Positions 21,268 through 30,996 of a DNA stretch of 64,000 nt are shown here, piece after piece. The translations under genes were made by a program, and so were the position numbers. The DNA comes from Staphylococcus coagulans (GTDB lineage: Bacteria; Bacillota; Bacilli; Staphylococcales; Staphylococcaceae). The number at the start of each line of letters is the position of its first letter. Position 1 is the stretch's first letter. Below the pieces are notes generated by a model. That model did no database searches and was not told the origin of the DNA. It was given only the letters and a program-made list of their open reading frames with translations. The stretch is from assembly GCF_002901995.1 (NCBI RefSeq), contig NZ_PPQN01000002.1, forward strand, positions 1 to 64,000, given 5' to 3'.

Positions 21268-22821
21268 TTATTGATGTGCTTTCGCTTCTTGAAGTTGACG
21301 TTTGACTTCGTTTAAGTCTTGTTCAACAAAATCACCTGGTTTTTTCGTAACTTTTGAGACGAGTATTGTAACAATTAAACTTGCTAGAAAACCTGGAACG
21401 ATCTCATATAAATTAAAGAAGTCATTGAACTTTCCATAAGGATGTGCAAAGACAATCCATAATATCACTGTGAGTGCACCAGCAATCATACCACTGATTG
21501 CGCCTGTTCGAGACAATCCTTTCCAATAAAGAGATAAAATCATTAAAGGACCAAATGCAGCACCAAAACCTGCCCACGCATTTCCTACTAAATTTAAAAT
21601 CGTATCATTTGGTGTCCATGCAATTGCAATAGCAGCTAATGCTACAATGATTACTGAGATTCGACCGACTAAAACAAATTCTTTTTCATGCTTTTCTGTA
21701 TCTGCTTTGTCCTGACGAATGAGCTTGTAGAAATCCTCTGTTAACGAACTAGATGTAACGAGTAATTGTGATGAAATTGTACTCATAATGGCTGCTAAAA
21801 TAGCGGCTAACAAGAATCCGCCTACCAATGGATGGAAGAGGACTTGGCTCATCAATATGAACAAAGTTTCAGGGTCTTTAATTGTGACACCTTGAGCCGG
21901 TACAAATGCGATTCCTAATAAACCAACAAATACGGCACCTAATAAACCGACAGCCATCCAGCTAATACCGATACGGCGAGTGAAACGGAATAATTTAATC
22001 GAACGGATGGACATGAAACGAACGAGAATATGAGGTTGACCGAAGTAACCTAGTCCCCAAGCAAAGAATGAAATAATACCAATCAAAGTTGTACCACGGA
22101 ATAAATCGAGGTTTGTCGGTTTCATCTCTGCGATGGAATGAAAAGTATCTAATCCGTTAAGTTTAAGTAAGACGACAATTGGCACCATGACCATTGCCAC
22201 TAACATGATGACCCCTTGGAAGAAATCTGTAATTGAAACAGCAAGATAACCACCAAAGAAAGTATAGAGAATGACAATGACAGCGATAAGCACGAGGCCA
22301 GTATGATAATTTAAGCCAAATGCACTATCGAATAACTTTCCTCCTGAAACAAGTCCAGCATGCGTATAAAGTGTAAAGAAAACAACAATAATTAAACCAG
22401 AAATAATTTTAATTAAATTGGATTGATCGTTTAATCGGTTTTTAAAAAAGTCTGGCAATGTAATCGCATCGCCCGCTATTTCAGTGTGTACACGTAATCT
22501 TGGTGCAACGACTAAATAGTTAATATAAGCACCTAAAGTTAAACCGATGGCAAGCCACAACGCGGACAAACCTGTTGAGTACACTTCTCCCGGCAACCCC
22601 ATAATCATCCAACCACTCATGTCGGATGCACCAGCAGATAATGCTGTGACCCACGGTCCAATATTTCTGCCACCTAACATGTATTCACTTAAGTTGCTTG
22701 TTGCTTGTTTGTATCCGTAGTAGCCAATGCCAAGTAAGATGGCAAAATAGATGATAATCATGATGTATGTTTGCCAGTCTGGATTGACTTGGCTAGATAA
22801 AGTAGAACCAACTAAAAACAT
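21268..22821 (-). CDS. putP: Sodium/proline symporter
   Basis: A Na+-coupled proline importer of the SSS family with about 13 membrane helices in 517 aa. Family features visible are the short extracellular N-terminus, the first helix [19 protein letters not shown], the [17 protein letters not shown] segment that forms the Na+ site, and the polar C-terminal tail rich in charged residues. GGGGAGG precedes the ATG. It is monocistronic and convergent with camS. In S. aureus PutP contributes to osmoprotection and survival during infection. Confidence 0.95.
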   Translation of the reverse strand: MFLVGSTLSSQVNPDWQTYIMIIIYFAILLGIGYYGYKQATSNLSEYMLGGRNIGPWVTALSAGASDMSGWMIMGLPGEVYSTGLSALWLAIGLTLGAYINYLVVAPRLRVHTEIAGDAITLPDFFKNRLNDQSNLIKIISGLIIVVFFTLYTHAGLVSGGKLFDSAFGLNYHTGLVLIAVIVILYTFFGGYLAVSITDFFQGVIMLVAMVMVPIVVLLKLNGLDTFHSIAEMKPTNLDLFRGTTLIGIISFFAWGLGYFGQPHILVRFMSIRSIKLFRFTRRIGISWMAVGLLGAVFVGLLGIAFVPAQGVTIKDPETLFILMSQVLFHPLVGGFLLAAILAAIMSTISSQLLVTSSSLTEDFYKLIRQDKADTEKHEKEFVLVGRISVIIVALAAIAIAWTPNDTILNLVGNAWAGFGAAFGPLMILSLYWKGLSRTGAISGMIAGALTVILWIVFAHPYGKFNDFFNLYEIVPGFLASLIVTILVSKVTKKPGDFVEQDLNEVKRQLQEAKAHQ

Positions 22822-23178
22822 ATGAATCCTCCCCTTTTGATTTAAGTGACATATGGTTTATTATACAGAATAAAAAATGAATGAACAGCAGTATTTCGCT
22901 TTTTAAGATAAAAACAATTTCGAAATATGTTGGGAACAGTTGGTGATTATGAATCGATTGTATTATTCATTATAAAATAGTTTAGCGGACGACTTGGAAT
23001 CGACTAATTAAAACGTTTGAATTTTGACCGACCAAAGCTAAAGAGGGATAGCTTAGATAAAAAAATCAAATTAAAGGCCAGTAAATGGTTTAATGAACTT
23101 TGAAATATTTTAGATTTTTAGCTTAGAATTTGGTACAATTTATAGATAAAAGAGTATTTTTAAGGAGGCTATATCATC
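22822..23178. other. 357-nt divergent gap putP/gatC
   Basis: No gene seen. On the minus strand a perfect TATAAT (22865-22860) lies 39 nt before the putP start. On the plus strand TACAAT at 23134-23139 lies 40 nt before gatC with no clear -35 match, and AAGGAGG precedes the gatC ATG. No riboswitch or T-box motif is recognisable. Confidence 0.5.
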
Positions 23179-23481
23179 ATGGCTGAAATTACCAAAGACC
23201 AGGTTGCACATATTGCTAATCTTGCGCGTTTAAATGTGACTGAAGAAGAAACAAGTGATATGCAGCAAACATTAGAAGGTATTTTAAATTTTTGTCATCA
23301 AATTGATGCTGTCGATACAGAAGAAGTGAAACCAACGCATCATGTATTAGATCTACAAAATGTTTTACGTGAAGACGTGGCAGGACAAGGGTTGCCACAA
23401 GAAAAAGTATTGAGTAATGCAAAAGAAGTTGAGGCTGGACAATTTAAAGTACCGGCAGTTATGAATGGGGAGGACGCATAA
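23179..23481 (+). CDS. gatC: Asp-tRNA(Asn)/Glu-tRNA(Gln) amidotransferase subunit C
   Basis: The 100-aa small subunit of the GatCAB amidotransferase that converts misacylated Glu-tRNA(Gln) (and Asp-tRNA(Asn)) to the amidated form. It has the family pattern of an N-terminal helix ([16 protein letters not shown]), a middle helix with [13 protein letters not shown], and an extended C-terminal segment ending in [10 protein letters not shown] that wraps between GatA and GatB. AAGGAGG lies upstream. gatA starts 2 nt after the stop. Confidence 0.97.
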   Translation: MAEITKDQVAHIANLARLNVTEEETSDMQQTLEGILNFCHQIDAVDTEEVKPTHHVLDLQNVLREDVAGQGLPQEKVLSNAKEVEAGQFKVPAVMNGEDA

Positions 23482-23483
23482 AT

Positions 23484-24944
23484 ATGAGCATCCGTTATGA
23501 GTCTATTGAAAATCTGCAAAAGATGATCAAGGAGAATCAAATTAAGCCTTCAGAAATTGTGAAAGATATTTATCAAGCAATCGAAGAAACTGATCCTACA
23601 ATCCAATCATTTTTAGCGTTAGATAAAGAAAATGCAATTAAAAAAGCCGAAGAATTAGATGAATTACAAGCGAAAGGCGAAATCAATGGTAAATTGTTTG
23701 GTATTCCAATGGGTATCAAAGACAATATTATCACAGAAGGTCTTGAGACAACTTGTGCAAGTAAAATGTTAGAAGGTTTTGTACCGATTTATGAGTCTAC
23801 AGTGATGAAAAAGTTGCATCATGAAAATGGTGTGTTAATCGGTAAAGTCAACTTAGATGAGTTTGCTATGGGTGGATCTACAGAAACGTCTTACTTCAAA
23901 AAAACTGTTAACCCATTCGATCATAAAGCTGTACCTGGTGGCTCTTCAGGAGGTTCAGCAGCAGCAGTCGCAGCTGGTTTGGTGCCATTCACATTAGGTA
24001 CTGACACAGGAGGTTCTATCCGTCAACCTGCAGCCTACTGTGGTGTTGTTGGTTTGAAACCTACTTATGGTCGTGTTTCTCGTTACGGCCTTGTCGCATT
24101 TGCCTCATCGTTAGACCAAATTGGTCCAATTACAAGAAATGTGAAAGATAATGCGCTTGTTTTAGAAGCCATCGTTGGTGAAGACGAAATGGATTCAACA
24201 AGTGCACCAGATGGATCAACTGATTTCACATCAGAAATTGGGCAAGATATTAAAGGAATGAAAATAGGTTTACCTAAAGAATATATTGGCGAAGGTGTCG
24301 ACCCAGAAGTCAAAGAAGCGGTATTGAAAGCGGTAGAAACGTTTAAATCTTTAGGTGCAATTGTTGAAGAAGTATCATTACCTAGAACATCTTATGGTAT
24401 CCCTTCTTACTATGTGATTGCCTCAGCGGAAGCATCATCTAACTTAGCACGTTTTGATGGTATTCGTTACGGTTACCACTCTAAAGAAGCACAAACATTA
24501 GAAGAATTATACAAACTTTCAAGAAGTGAAGGTTTCGGTCAAGAAGTAAAACGTCGTATTTTATTAGGTACGTATGTATTAAGTTCAGGCTATTATGATG
24601 CCTATTATAAAAAAGCACAAAAAGTCCGTACATTAATCAAACAAGATTTTGAAAGTGTATTTGAAGACTATGATGTTATTTTAGGACCGACAACACCAAC
24701 TGTCGCATTTGATATTGGAGCTGAAATCAACGATCCATTGACAATGTACGCAAACGATTTGTTAACTACGCCTGTCAACTTAGCAGGTTTACCTGGTATC
24801 TCTATACCTTGTGGTTTAGCAGAAAATGGTCGTCCTATCGGTTTACAAATTATTGGTAAGCCATTTGATGAAAAAACAGTTTACCGTGTGGCACATCAAT
24901 ACGAAACGCAATTTAATTTACACGATCAATATCAAAAATTATAA
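23484..24944 (+). CDS. gatA: Glutamyl-tRNA amidotransferase subunit A
   Basis: The glutaminase subunit of GatCAB, an amidase-signature enzyme of 486 aa that releases ammonia from glutamine and channels it to GatB. The catalytic Ser-cisSer-Lys triad is complete: Lys79 in GIKDNI, Ser154 in the Gly/Ser-rich loop [12 protein letters not shown], and nucleophile Ser178 in [13 protein letters not shown]. The operon order gatC-gatA-gatB with gaps of 2 and 13 nt is classical. It is essential because Firmicutes lack glutaminyl-tRNA synthetase. Confidence 0.98.
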   Translation: MSIRYESIENLQKMIKENQIKPSEIVKDIYQAIEETDPTIQSFLALDKENAIKKAEELDELQAKGEINGKLFGIPMGIKDNIITEGLETTCASKMLEGFVPIYESTVMKKLHHENGVLIGKVNLDEFAMGGSTETSYFKKTVNPFDHKAVPGGSSGGSAAAVAAGLVPFTLGTDTGGSIRQPAAYCGVVGLKPTYGRVSRYGLVAFASSLDQIGPITRNVKDNALVLEAIVGEDEMDSTSAPDGSTDFTSEIGQDIKGMKIGLPKEYIGEGVDPEVKEAVLKAVETFKSLGAIVEEVSLPRTSYGIPSYYVIASAEASSNLARFDGIRYGYHSKEAQTLEELYKLSRSEGFGQEVKRRILLGTYVLSSGYYDAYYKKAQKVRTLIKQDFESVFEDYDVILGPTTPTVAFDIGAEINDPLTMYANDLLTTPVNLAGLPGISIPCGLAENGRPIGLQIIGKPFDEKTVYRVAHQYETQFNLHDQYQKL

Positions 24945-24957
24945 GGAGTGGCAATCA

Positions 24958-26385
24958 ATGCATTTTGAAACAATAATCGGACTTGAAGTCCATGTTGAAT
25001 TGAAAACAGACTCAAAAATGTTTTCGAATGCACCAGTAGCATACGGTGCTGAGCCAAATACAAACACAACCGTGATCGATTTAGGTTATCCTGGTGTCTT
25101 ACCAACGGTTAACCGTCGTGCAGTGGACTGGTCAATGCGTGCAGCGATGGCCTTAAATATGGAAATTGCTACAGAATCTAAGTTTGACCGTAAAAACTAT
25201 TTTTACCCAGACAATCCAAAAGCCTATCAAATCTCTCAATTAGATCAACCTATTGGAGAAAATGGTTATATTGATATTGAAGTGAACGGTGAAACAAAAC
25301 GTATTGGTATTACAAGATTGCATATGGAAGAAGATGCAGGGAAATCAACACATAAAAACGGCTACTCACTTGTTGACCTAAACCGTCAAGGGACACCTCT
25401 TGTTGAAATCGTTTCAGAACCTGATATTCGTTCACCAGAAGAAGCATATGCTTATTTAGAAAAATTACGTTCTATCATTCAATATACAGGTGTATCTGAC
25501 TGTAAAATGGAAGAGGGTTCGTTACGTTGTGATGCGAACATCTCTCTACGACCTTACGGACAAGAAAAATTTGGTACAAAAGCCGAATTGAAAAATTTAA
25601 ATTCATTTAACAATGTTCGTAAAGGTTTAGAATATGAAGTTAAACGCCAAGAAGAAGAACTCTTAAATGGTGGCGAAATTCTACAAGAAACACGTCGTTT
25701 CGAGGAATCAACAGGTAAAACAATTTTGATGCGTGTTAAAGAAGCATCAGATGATTATCGTTATTTCCCAGAACCAGACATCGTGCCATTGTACATTGAT
25801 GAAGACTGGAAAGCGCGTGTTCGTGCCTCAATCCCTGAACTTCCAGATGCACGTAAAGATAAATATGTGAAAGAATATGGTTTACCTGAATACGATGCAC
25901 ACGTTTTAACATTAACAAAAGAAATGTCTGACTTCTTTGAAGAAGCAGTGGCTGAAGGTGCAGAAGTGAAGCTCATTTCAAACTGGTTAATGGGCGGGGT
26001 TAATGAATATTTAAATAAAAACCAAATTGAATTACAAGATACAGCACTTACACCATCGAACTTAGCAGGCATGATCAAATTGATTCAAGATGGTACGATG
26101 AGTAGTAAGATTGCGAAAAAAGTATTCCCTGAATTAGCTAAAAATGGTGGGGATGCTAAGCAAATCATGAAAGATAAAGGGCTTGTTCAAATTTCAGATG
26201 AAGGTGAAATTCTTAAATTTGTTCAAGAGGCAATTGCAAGTAATCCACAATCTGTTGAAGACTTTAAAAACGGAAAAGGAAAAGCGATGGGCTTCTTAGT
26301 AGGTCAAATCATGAAATTATCTAAAGGACAAGCTAATCCACAATTAGCAAACCAATTGTTAAAACAAGAATTAGAAAAGCAATAA
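24958..26385 (+). CDS. gatB: Asp/Glu-tRNA amidotransferase subunit B
   Basis: The tRNA-binding kinase/transamidase subunit. The frame is open further upstream inside gatA, but ATG at 24958 has AAGGAG at proper spacing and gives 475 aa, the S. aureus length. The start [14 protein letters not shown], the HMEEDAGKS motif and the [17 protein letters not shown] block carry the phosphorylation and metal sites; the C-terminal YqeY-like tail (from about 410) has the [17 protein letters not shown] signature. A terminator follows directly. Confidence 0.98.
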   Translation: MHFETIIGLEVHVELKTDSKMFSNAPVAYGAEPNTNTTVIDLGYPGVLPTVNRRAVDWSMRAAMALNMEIATESKFDRKNYFYPDNPKAYQISQLDQPIGENGYIDIEVNGETKRIGITRLHMEEDAGKSTHKNGYSLVDLNRQGTPLVEIVSEPDIRSPEEAYAYLEKLRSIIQYTGVSDCKMEEGSLRCDANISLRPYGQEKFGTKAELKNLNSFNNVRKGLEYEVKRQEEELLNGGEILQETRRFEESTGKTILMRVKEASDDYRYFPEPDIVPLYIDEDWKARVRASIPELPDARKDKYVKEYGLPEYDAHVLTLTKEMSDFFEEAVAEGAEVKLISNWLMGGVNEYLNKNQIELQDTALTPSNLAGMIKLIQDGTMSSKIAKKVFPELAKNGGDAKQIMKDKGLVQISDEGEILKFVQEAIASNPQSVEDFKNGKGKAMGFLVGQIMKLSKGQANPQLANQLLKQELEKQ

Positions 26386-26400
26386 GGGTTTAATTTCAAT

Positions 26401-26446
26401 ATAAAAAACGGGACTGGGTTTTCACGCTCAGCCCCGTTTTTTATAT
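26401..26446 (+). terminator. Intrinsic terminator of gatCAB
   Basis: The stem AAAAACGGGACTG/CAGCCCCGTTTTT (mostly paired, with 1-2 mismatches) lies 16 nt after the gatB stop and ends in a T-run. Confidence 0.85.
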
Positions 26447-26540
26447 TAAAAAAAGACTTCCTCAAGTACAAACGTATTATCTAAAATTTAGTCTTAAAAT
26501 CATAAATGTCCTATCTACTTTTTAAAAACCGATTGTTAGA

Positions 26541-26747
26541 TTATAGATTCTTTTTAAAAAGCATATATACCCCATACACAGATGTATTAACAAGAAATGG
26601 TATTAAACAATAAGTAAAAATGACAAAAAAATCTCCATCGGCTTTCAAAATAAAGAAAAACAATATAAGTGAGAAACAGCTAATTATCAGTCCTAAAAAA
26701 GGTAAGCTTCTCATATAAATATCCAAATTTTCCTTCGCCTTTTTCAC
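26541..26747 (-). CDS. Small two-helix membrane protein, 68 aa
   Basis: Unrecognised. The frame extends to an ATG at 26768, but a strong ribosome site (CGGAGGTAA) lies just before the GTG at 26747, so I choose that start. After a short basic/amphipathic N-terminus, two hydrophobic segments (about residues 14-33 and 39-61) form a helical hairpin, ending with KK. The gene is isolated in a 717-nt AT-rich gap between gatB and dagK and lies opposite to both. It could be an immunity-type or stress-response membrane peptide, but no partner is seen. The strong ribosome site is the main evidence that it is real. Confidence 0.6.
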   Translation of the reverse strand: MKKAKENLDIYMRSLPFLGLIISCFSLILFFFILKADGDFFVIFTYCLIPFLVNTSVYGVYMLFKKNL

Positions 26748-27102
26748 TAAGTTACCTCCGATATTCATTTCATTGCAGAAATTCTTAAATAATGTTTATA
26801 CACAAAAAATACATGATTAATTATATTTAATCAAATAAAATCATAACTATAAACTAGTTTCAAATAATTAATCTTGAAATAAAGGTTGATAATATACCAA
26901 ATGTTTTAAGTGCATAGAAATAGTTAGATTTACAGCATCAAAAGCCTTTAACGTCAACCTTAAATGTCTATGTGTGATGGGAACAATAGAGGAGCAGTCG
27001 CTACTTTGAATAAATTTGATTAAATTTAGACGTTTTTAGCTTTCAATACAACAATGTTTACTATAATATAAGTTGTGAGTACTGAAAAATTGAGGGATAG
27101 AA
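26748..27102. other. AT-rich gap before dagK
   Basis: About 355 nt with no credible gene. It is distinctly AT-rich, and carries an inverted pair AAGGTTGA (about 26882-26889)/TCAACCTT (about 26952-26959). A TATAAT at 27062-27067 lies 35 nt before dagK and is the probable -10; the -35 is poor. Confidence 0.45.
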
Positions 27103-28035
27103 ATGAGAAAACGCGCGAGAATAATTTATAATCCTACATCAGGAAAAGAAATGTTTAAACGAGCTTTGCCTGACGTGCTTGTTAAAATGGAACAGGCTGG
27201 TTATGAAACAAGTGCCTATGCCACACAAAGGGTAGGCGATGCAACGGAAGAAGCTGCGCGAGCTATAGATGCGCATTATGATTTGTTAGTTGTTGCAGGT
27301 GGTGACGGGACATTAAATGAAGTCGTGAATGGTATTGCCGAAAAGCCACAACGTCCTAAGCTTGGATTGATTCCTATGGGAACAGTTAATGACTTTGGAA
27401 GAGCGCTCCATTTACCTACAGATATATTTGAAGCGGTTGATGTCATTTTGGAAGGCAAAACAGTTCAAGTCGATATTGGAAAAATGAATAGTCGCTATTT
27501 TATTAATTTAGCGGGTGGCGGAAAAATCACAGAGGTTTCGTACGAGGCACCTAGCAAGTTAAAATCAATAGTTGGCCCATTTGCATATTACATTAAAGGA
27601 TTTGAAATGTTGCCACAGATGCATGCGGTTGATGTCCGAATTGAATATGATTCACATGTTTTTGAGGGTGAAATTATGTTGTTCCTACTTGGATTAACGA
27701 ATTCAATGGCAGGATTTGAAAAACTAGTGCCGAATGCCAAATTAGATGACGGTAAATTTACTTTATTAATTGTGGAAAAAGCAAATTTAGCTGAACTCGG
27801 TCATATTATGACTTTGGCTTCTAGAGGGGAACATATTAAACATCCAAAAGTACACTACCATAAGGCACAGTCGATTAATATTTCTTCGTTCAGCGATATG
27901 CCATTAAATGTAGATGGTGAGTACGGGGGTCAGTTACCTGCGAACTTTTTAAACTTAGTCCGTCATATCGAGGTCTTTTCGCCAGGGCAAGATCGCAATG
28001 AATTACTGATTGACGAACCGACGCAGTCTGAATAA
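27103..28035 (+). CDS. dagK: Diacylglycerol kinase (DgkB/DagK)
   Basis: A soluble lipid kinase of 310 aa that phosphorylates diacylglycerol released during lipoteichoic acid synthesis, returning it to the phospholipid pool. It has the DAGK catalytic domain with NPTSGKE near residue 10, the VVAGGDGTLNEVVNGI nucleotide motif (about 65-80) and GTVNDFGRAL, followed by a C-terminal beta domain with VDGEYGGQLP. No membrane helices. The rRNA methyltransferase gene follows across one of the dispersed hairpins. Confidence 0.95.
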   Translation: MRKRARIIYNPTSGKEMFKRALPDVLVKMEQAGYETSAYATQRVGDATEEAARAIDAHYDLLVVAGGDGTLNEVVNGIAEKPQRPKLGLIPMGTVNDFGRALHLPTDIFEAVDVILEGKTVQVDIGKMNSRYFINLAGGGKITEVSYEAPSKLKSIVGPFAYYIKGFEMLPQMHAVDVRIEYDSHVFEGEIMLFLLGLTNSMAGFEKLVPNAKLDDGKFTLLIVEKANLAELGHIMTLASRGEHIKHPKVHYHKAQSINISSFSDMPLNVDGEYGGQLPANFLNLVRHIEVFSPGQDRNELLIDEPTQSE

Positions 28036-28095
28036 AATGGATGAAGTGTTACCATCGTATCGTGTTATACTATCTTGATGAAGCAACACATCAAC

Positions 28096-28142
28096 GTGGG
28101 GTGGAATTTTAAATCTAGTGTTAGATTTGATTCCACTCCTTT
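28096..28142. repeat. Dispersed hairpin between dagK and the rRNA methyltransferase gene
   Basis: GGGGTGGAAT and AAATCTA on the left pair with TAGATTT and ATTCCACTCC on the right. It belongs to the same hairpin family as those at 3812, 40400 and 50823. It may end dagK transcription, although the following T-run is short. Confidence 0.6.
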
Positions 28143-28189
28143 ATCTTTGGTTAAAAGGACTTCTAATTCGAAAAAGTGAGTTGAATAAC

Positions 28190-29551
28190 ATGGGTTTAGT
28201 CAAAAAAAATGAAGTTTATGAAGGGGAAGTTGTGGATCTCACACATGAAGGACATGGTGTAGTCAAAAAGGAACGTTATCCGATATTTATTCCACAAACT
28301 TTAGTCGATGAGAAAATAAAATATAAAGTTATTAAAGTTAAAAAGAATTTTGCGATAGGGAAGTTAATAGAAGTTCAATCACCAAGTCAAGACCGTGTCG
28401 AACCGCCTTGTGTCTATTATCAACAATGTGGTGGGTGTCAATTACAACATCTTTCTTATGAAGCGCAGTTGGAGATGAAAAGAAAACAAGTGATTAATCT
28501 TTTCCATCACAAAGGGAAGATGACACATGTGCCTATTCATCCTACAGTTGGAATGGAGCACCCTTGGCATTATCGTAATAAGTCACAAATTCCTGTAGGT
28601 ACAGGGCGTCATAATGAAGTCGAAATGGGATTTTATCGTCAACGCAGTCATCAAATTATTGATATGGAACAGTGTCTCATTCAATATGATGATCAAAATG
28701 AAATGATGAATATGGTGAAGGATTTATTGAAAAAATATCACATCGCGCCTTATGATGAACAACAACATAAAGGATTAGTCCGTCATTTAGTTGTTAGAAA
28801 AGGCTATTATACACAAGAGATTATGGTTATCTTTGTGATAAATGGGACGAAACTTCCATATCAAGATGAAATTGTAGCGGCATTAACACAAAAATTTAAA
28901 AATATAAAAAGTATCAAGTTGAACTTTCAACATGATCGATCCAACGTGGTTATGGGAAAAACATCTCGTACAATCTATGGTCAAGAAATCATTGAAGATC
29001 AATTGGAACAACTTACTTTTGAAATTGGAGATTTGTCATTCTATCAAATTAATGTCACACAAACACAAAAGTTATACGCGAAAGCACTCGAATATGCTAA
29101 GTTAACAGGTCGTGAAACTGTGCTAGATGCATATTGTGGCATAGGGACAATTGGCTTATTTATGGCGCCACATGCGAAACATGTGTATGGGGTAGAGGTG
29201 GTACCTGAAGCGATTGAAGATGCGCAACGAAACGCACAAAAAAATCATATTTCTAATACGACATTTGTTGCGGGTGCTGCTGAAGATGTTATCTTGAAGT
29301 GGCAGAAAGAAGGTATTCAACCCGATGTTGTTACCGTCGATCCCCCTCGTAAAGGCTGTGACGAAACATTTATTCAGACTTTGAATCAACTTGCACCTCA
29401 ACGCATTGTATATGTCTCTTGTAATCCAAGTACGCAGTTAAGAGATATCGAAAGTCTCACCGATCAATATGAATTAAAAGAGATAACGCCAGTAGATATG
29501 TTTCCTCATACAACACATGTTGAAACTATGGCACTTTTAGAAAGAAAATAG
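28190..29551 (+). CDS. rlmD: 23S rRNA (uracil-5-)-methyltransferase (RumA/RlmCD family)
   Basis: A SAM-dependent enzyme making 5-methyluridine in 23S rRNA. The ATG at 28190 gives 453 aa; the open frame runs upstream into the hairpin repeat, which is not part of the gene. The domains are an N-terminal TRAM RNA-binding domain (GEVVDLTHEGHGV), a [4Fe-4S] cysteine set in CVYYQQCGGCQLQH (about 66-79) with a later Cys, and a Rossmann methyltransferase with LDAYCGIGTIGLF, the VDPPRKGC motif and the catalytic SCNPSTQLRD Cys near residue 410. In low-GC Gram-positives a single RlmCD enzyme may modify both U747 and U1939, so the precise site is uncertain. Confidence 0.9.
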   Translation: MGLVKKNEVYEGEVVDLTHEGHGVVKKERYPIFIPQTLVDEKIKYKVIKVKKNFAIGKLIEVQSPSQDRVEPPCVYYQQCGGCQLQHLSYEAQLEMKRKQVINLFHHKGKMTHVPIHPTVGMEHPWHYRNKSQIPVGTGRHNEVEMGFYRQRSHQIIDMEQCLIQYDDQNEMMNMVKDLLKKYHIAPYDEQQHKGLVRHLVVRKGYYTQEIMVIFVINGTKLPYQDEIVAALTQKFKNIKSIKLNFQHDRSNVVMGKTSRTIYGQEIIEDQLEQLTFEIGDLSFYQINVTQTQKLYAKALEYAKLTGRETVLDAYCGIGTIGLFMAPHAKHVYGVEVVPEAIEDAQRNAQKNHISNTTFVAGAAEDVILKWQKEGIQPDVVTVDPPRKGCDETFIQTLNQLAPQRIVYVSCNPSTQLRDIESLTDQYELKEITPVDMFPHTTHVETMALLERK

Positions 29552-29626
29552 GGCTTTAGTCGCTACAACTGTATACAATTGTAAGTTATAATAGAGATAA
29601 CAGATACATCATAAGAGGGTGAATGC

Positions 29627-30181
29627 ATGTATAGAATTGACCTTTTTCATAATAGGCAAGTGATGAAGCGCTTCTTATTGCTTCAGGTTATAGTTGTGTT
29701 AGCTTTTATCGTATTGAGTTATAAATGGGCGATGATTGTCACTACAATTCAAGAACAACGCTTTTTTACAAATATAATTATCGGTATTTTAGGTTTTTTG
29801 GTTATCGTTTGTTTTCATGAGGGGATGAAAACATTACTTTTTAAGATGATTTCAAATGAACAATCACGTTCCTATCAACTGAAAAACGGTGTACTTTTAA
29901 CATTTTTGCCTGAGTATTTCTTTAATCGAATTACGTTTTTAACGGTAATGTTACTGCCATCCGTTTTAATTTGTTTATTGTTATTTGTTATTTTCATCAA
30001 CCTGCCTTATACATCTGTTATATTTGTTTTTGCGATTTACATGGGTTATTGTTTAATTTCTTTTTACCTTGTTTTTATCGCGTTGAAAGATAAAAAAGCA
30101 CAGTATTTTGAAATGACAGAAGACGGATTAATATTATATCAACAGAAGCCAACGCACTATACAAATAAAATGAATGATTAA
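29627..30181 (+). CDS. DUF3267 membrane protein with an atypical HE motif
   Basis: A 184-aa membrane protein with four hydrophobic segments (about residues 16-35, 46-66, 101-125 and 130-152). The DUF3267 family resembles site-2-type zincins and usually carries an HExxH motif; here the corresponding position at the end of helix 2 reads FHEGMKTLLF, so the second His is replaced by Lys. That would remove a zinc ligand and suggests a non-catalytic member, unless another His compensates. AGAGGGTG precedes the ATG. It stands alone, ending in a strong terminator. Confidence 0.75.
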   Translation: MYRIDLFHNRQVMKRFLLLQVIVVLAFIVLSYKWAMIVTTIQEQRFFTNIIIGILGFLVIVCFHEGMKTLLFKMISNEQSRSYQLKNGVLLTFLPEYFFNRITFLTVMLLPSVLICLLLFVIFINLPYTSVIFVFAIYMGYCLISFYLVFIALKDKKAQYFEMTEDGLILYQQKPTHYTNKMND

Positions 30182-30215
30182 AATCTTCAATGATAAATGC
30201 ACATGTGAAGATCAA

Positions 30216-30284
30216 CAATCGACCACACTAAAACGAACGGCATGTCACAGTGCACCGTTCATTAAAGTGTAGTCGATTTTTATT
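30216..30284 (+). terminator. Long-stem terminator after the DUF3267 gene
   Basis: A two-part stem, AATCGAC-CACACT with AGTGT-GTCGATT and GAACGG with CCGTTC, spans about 60 nt and ends in TTTTTATT. It can also serve the convergent SdpI-like gene. Confidence 0.8.
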
Positions 30285-30353
30285 ATGAAATGAGTTATAA
30301 AGTCAATGGGTCTAACATCATTATCCAGGGGAATTCCGAAGCTAATTAGATAT

Positions 30354-30707
30354 TTATTTTTGCTGTGTCTTAGCAAATTTTCGTACTTTAATCTCTGTGG
30401 TGATAACGATGATAAAAGTGATGAAGATAATGACAAAAGCTTGTATGATGATTGATGTTTCTTGAATAAAGTGAAGCAAATCATAAATCAACCAACCGAT
30501 GCCGATAATGAGTGAAATTATATTGATCTTGAGAAAATCCTTTAAAAATTGGCGCTGAGCAAATAGCCAAATTTCTTTCGATTTTAATGTCGTAGGCGTT
30601 CTAAAACCAATCCATAGGTTGGGTTGATCACCAATATGATTTTTTAGCGCAAAGTGTATTAATTTTATAACGAGTAAATAAATCAAATTGATGACTGTTA
30701 ATAACAT
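30354..30707 (-). CDS. SdpI-family membrane protein
   Basis: A 117-aa protein. The segment WIGFRTPTTLKSKEIWLFAQRQF (about residues 32-54) is the hallmark of the SdpI C-terminal domain, which in Bacillus confers immunity to the SdpC cannibalism toxin. Three hydrophobic helices are visible (about 2-20, 60-80, 84-105). It is shorter than full SdpI, as are many orphan relatives called YhfL/SdpI-like. No sdpC, sdpR or other toxin gene is nearby. The start ATG at 30707 has AAAGGAG about 11 nt upstream. A dyad around its likely promoter hints at a regulator. Confidence 0.8.
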   Translation of the reverse strand: MLLTVINLIYLLVIKLIHFALKNHIGDQPNLWIGFRTPTTLKSKEIWLFAQRQFLKDFLKINIISLIIGIGWLIYDLLHFIQETSIIIQAFVIIFITFIIVITTEIKVRKFAKTQQK

Positions 30708-30740
30708 AGGTTTCCATCTCCTTTGTTAGGTAGGCTGTAT

Positions 30741-30779
30741 AGTTGCTAATCTCTATTATTATAGTATTTTTTAGCAACT
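30741..30779 (-). promoter_or_regulatory. Dyad flanking the likely -10 of the SdpI-like gene
   Basis: A perfect 9-bp inverted repeat AGTTGCTAA (30741-30749)/TTAGCAACT (30771-30779) is separated by 21 nt. On the minus strand a TATAAT (30763-30758) lies in the middle, 51 nt before the SdpI-like start. It could be an operator or a hairpin in the leader. Confidence 0.45.
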
Positions 30780-30996
30780 TATAGCATAATTATTTTTGGT
30801 AATTGGGCGATTGGTTTTAATTTGTTTTTTAATATTAAATGTTTTGATGTAACTATAATCATATTTGTCTAAGTAAATAGAGCGCGATTTTCACGAGTTA
30901 GATTTAAAGAGCCAGTCAAATTGATAGAACAAAACAAATCTATCCGTTTAAATTAAAGTATGTGAAGGAAAGCGATGGATGAGAGGAGGGTGTTAT

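Noticed and set aside
28118-28189. N-terminal extension of the rRNA methyltransferase frame
   Set aside because: It reads through the right arm of a hairpin repeat and is not needed; ATG at 28190 gives the expected length.
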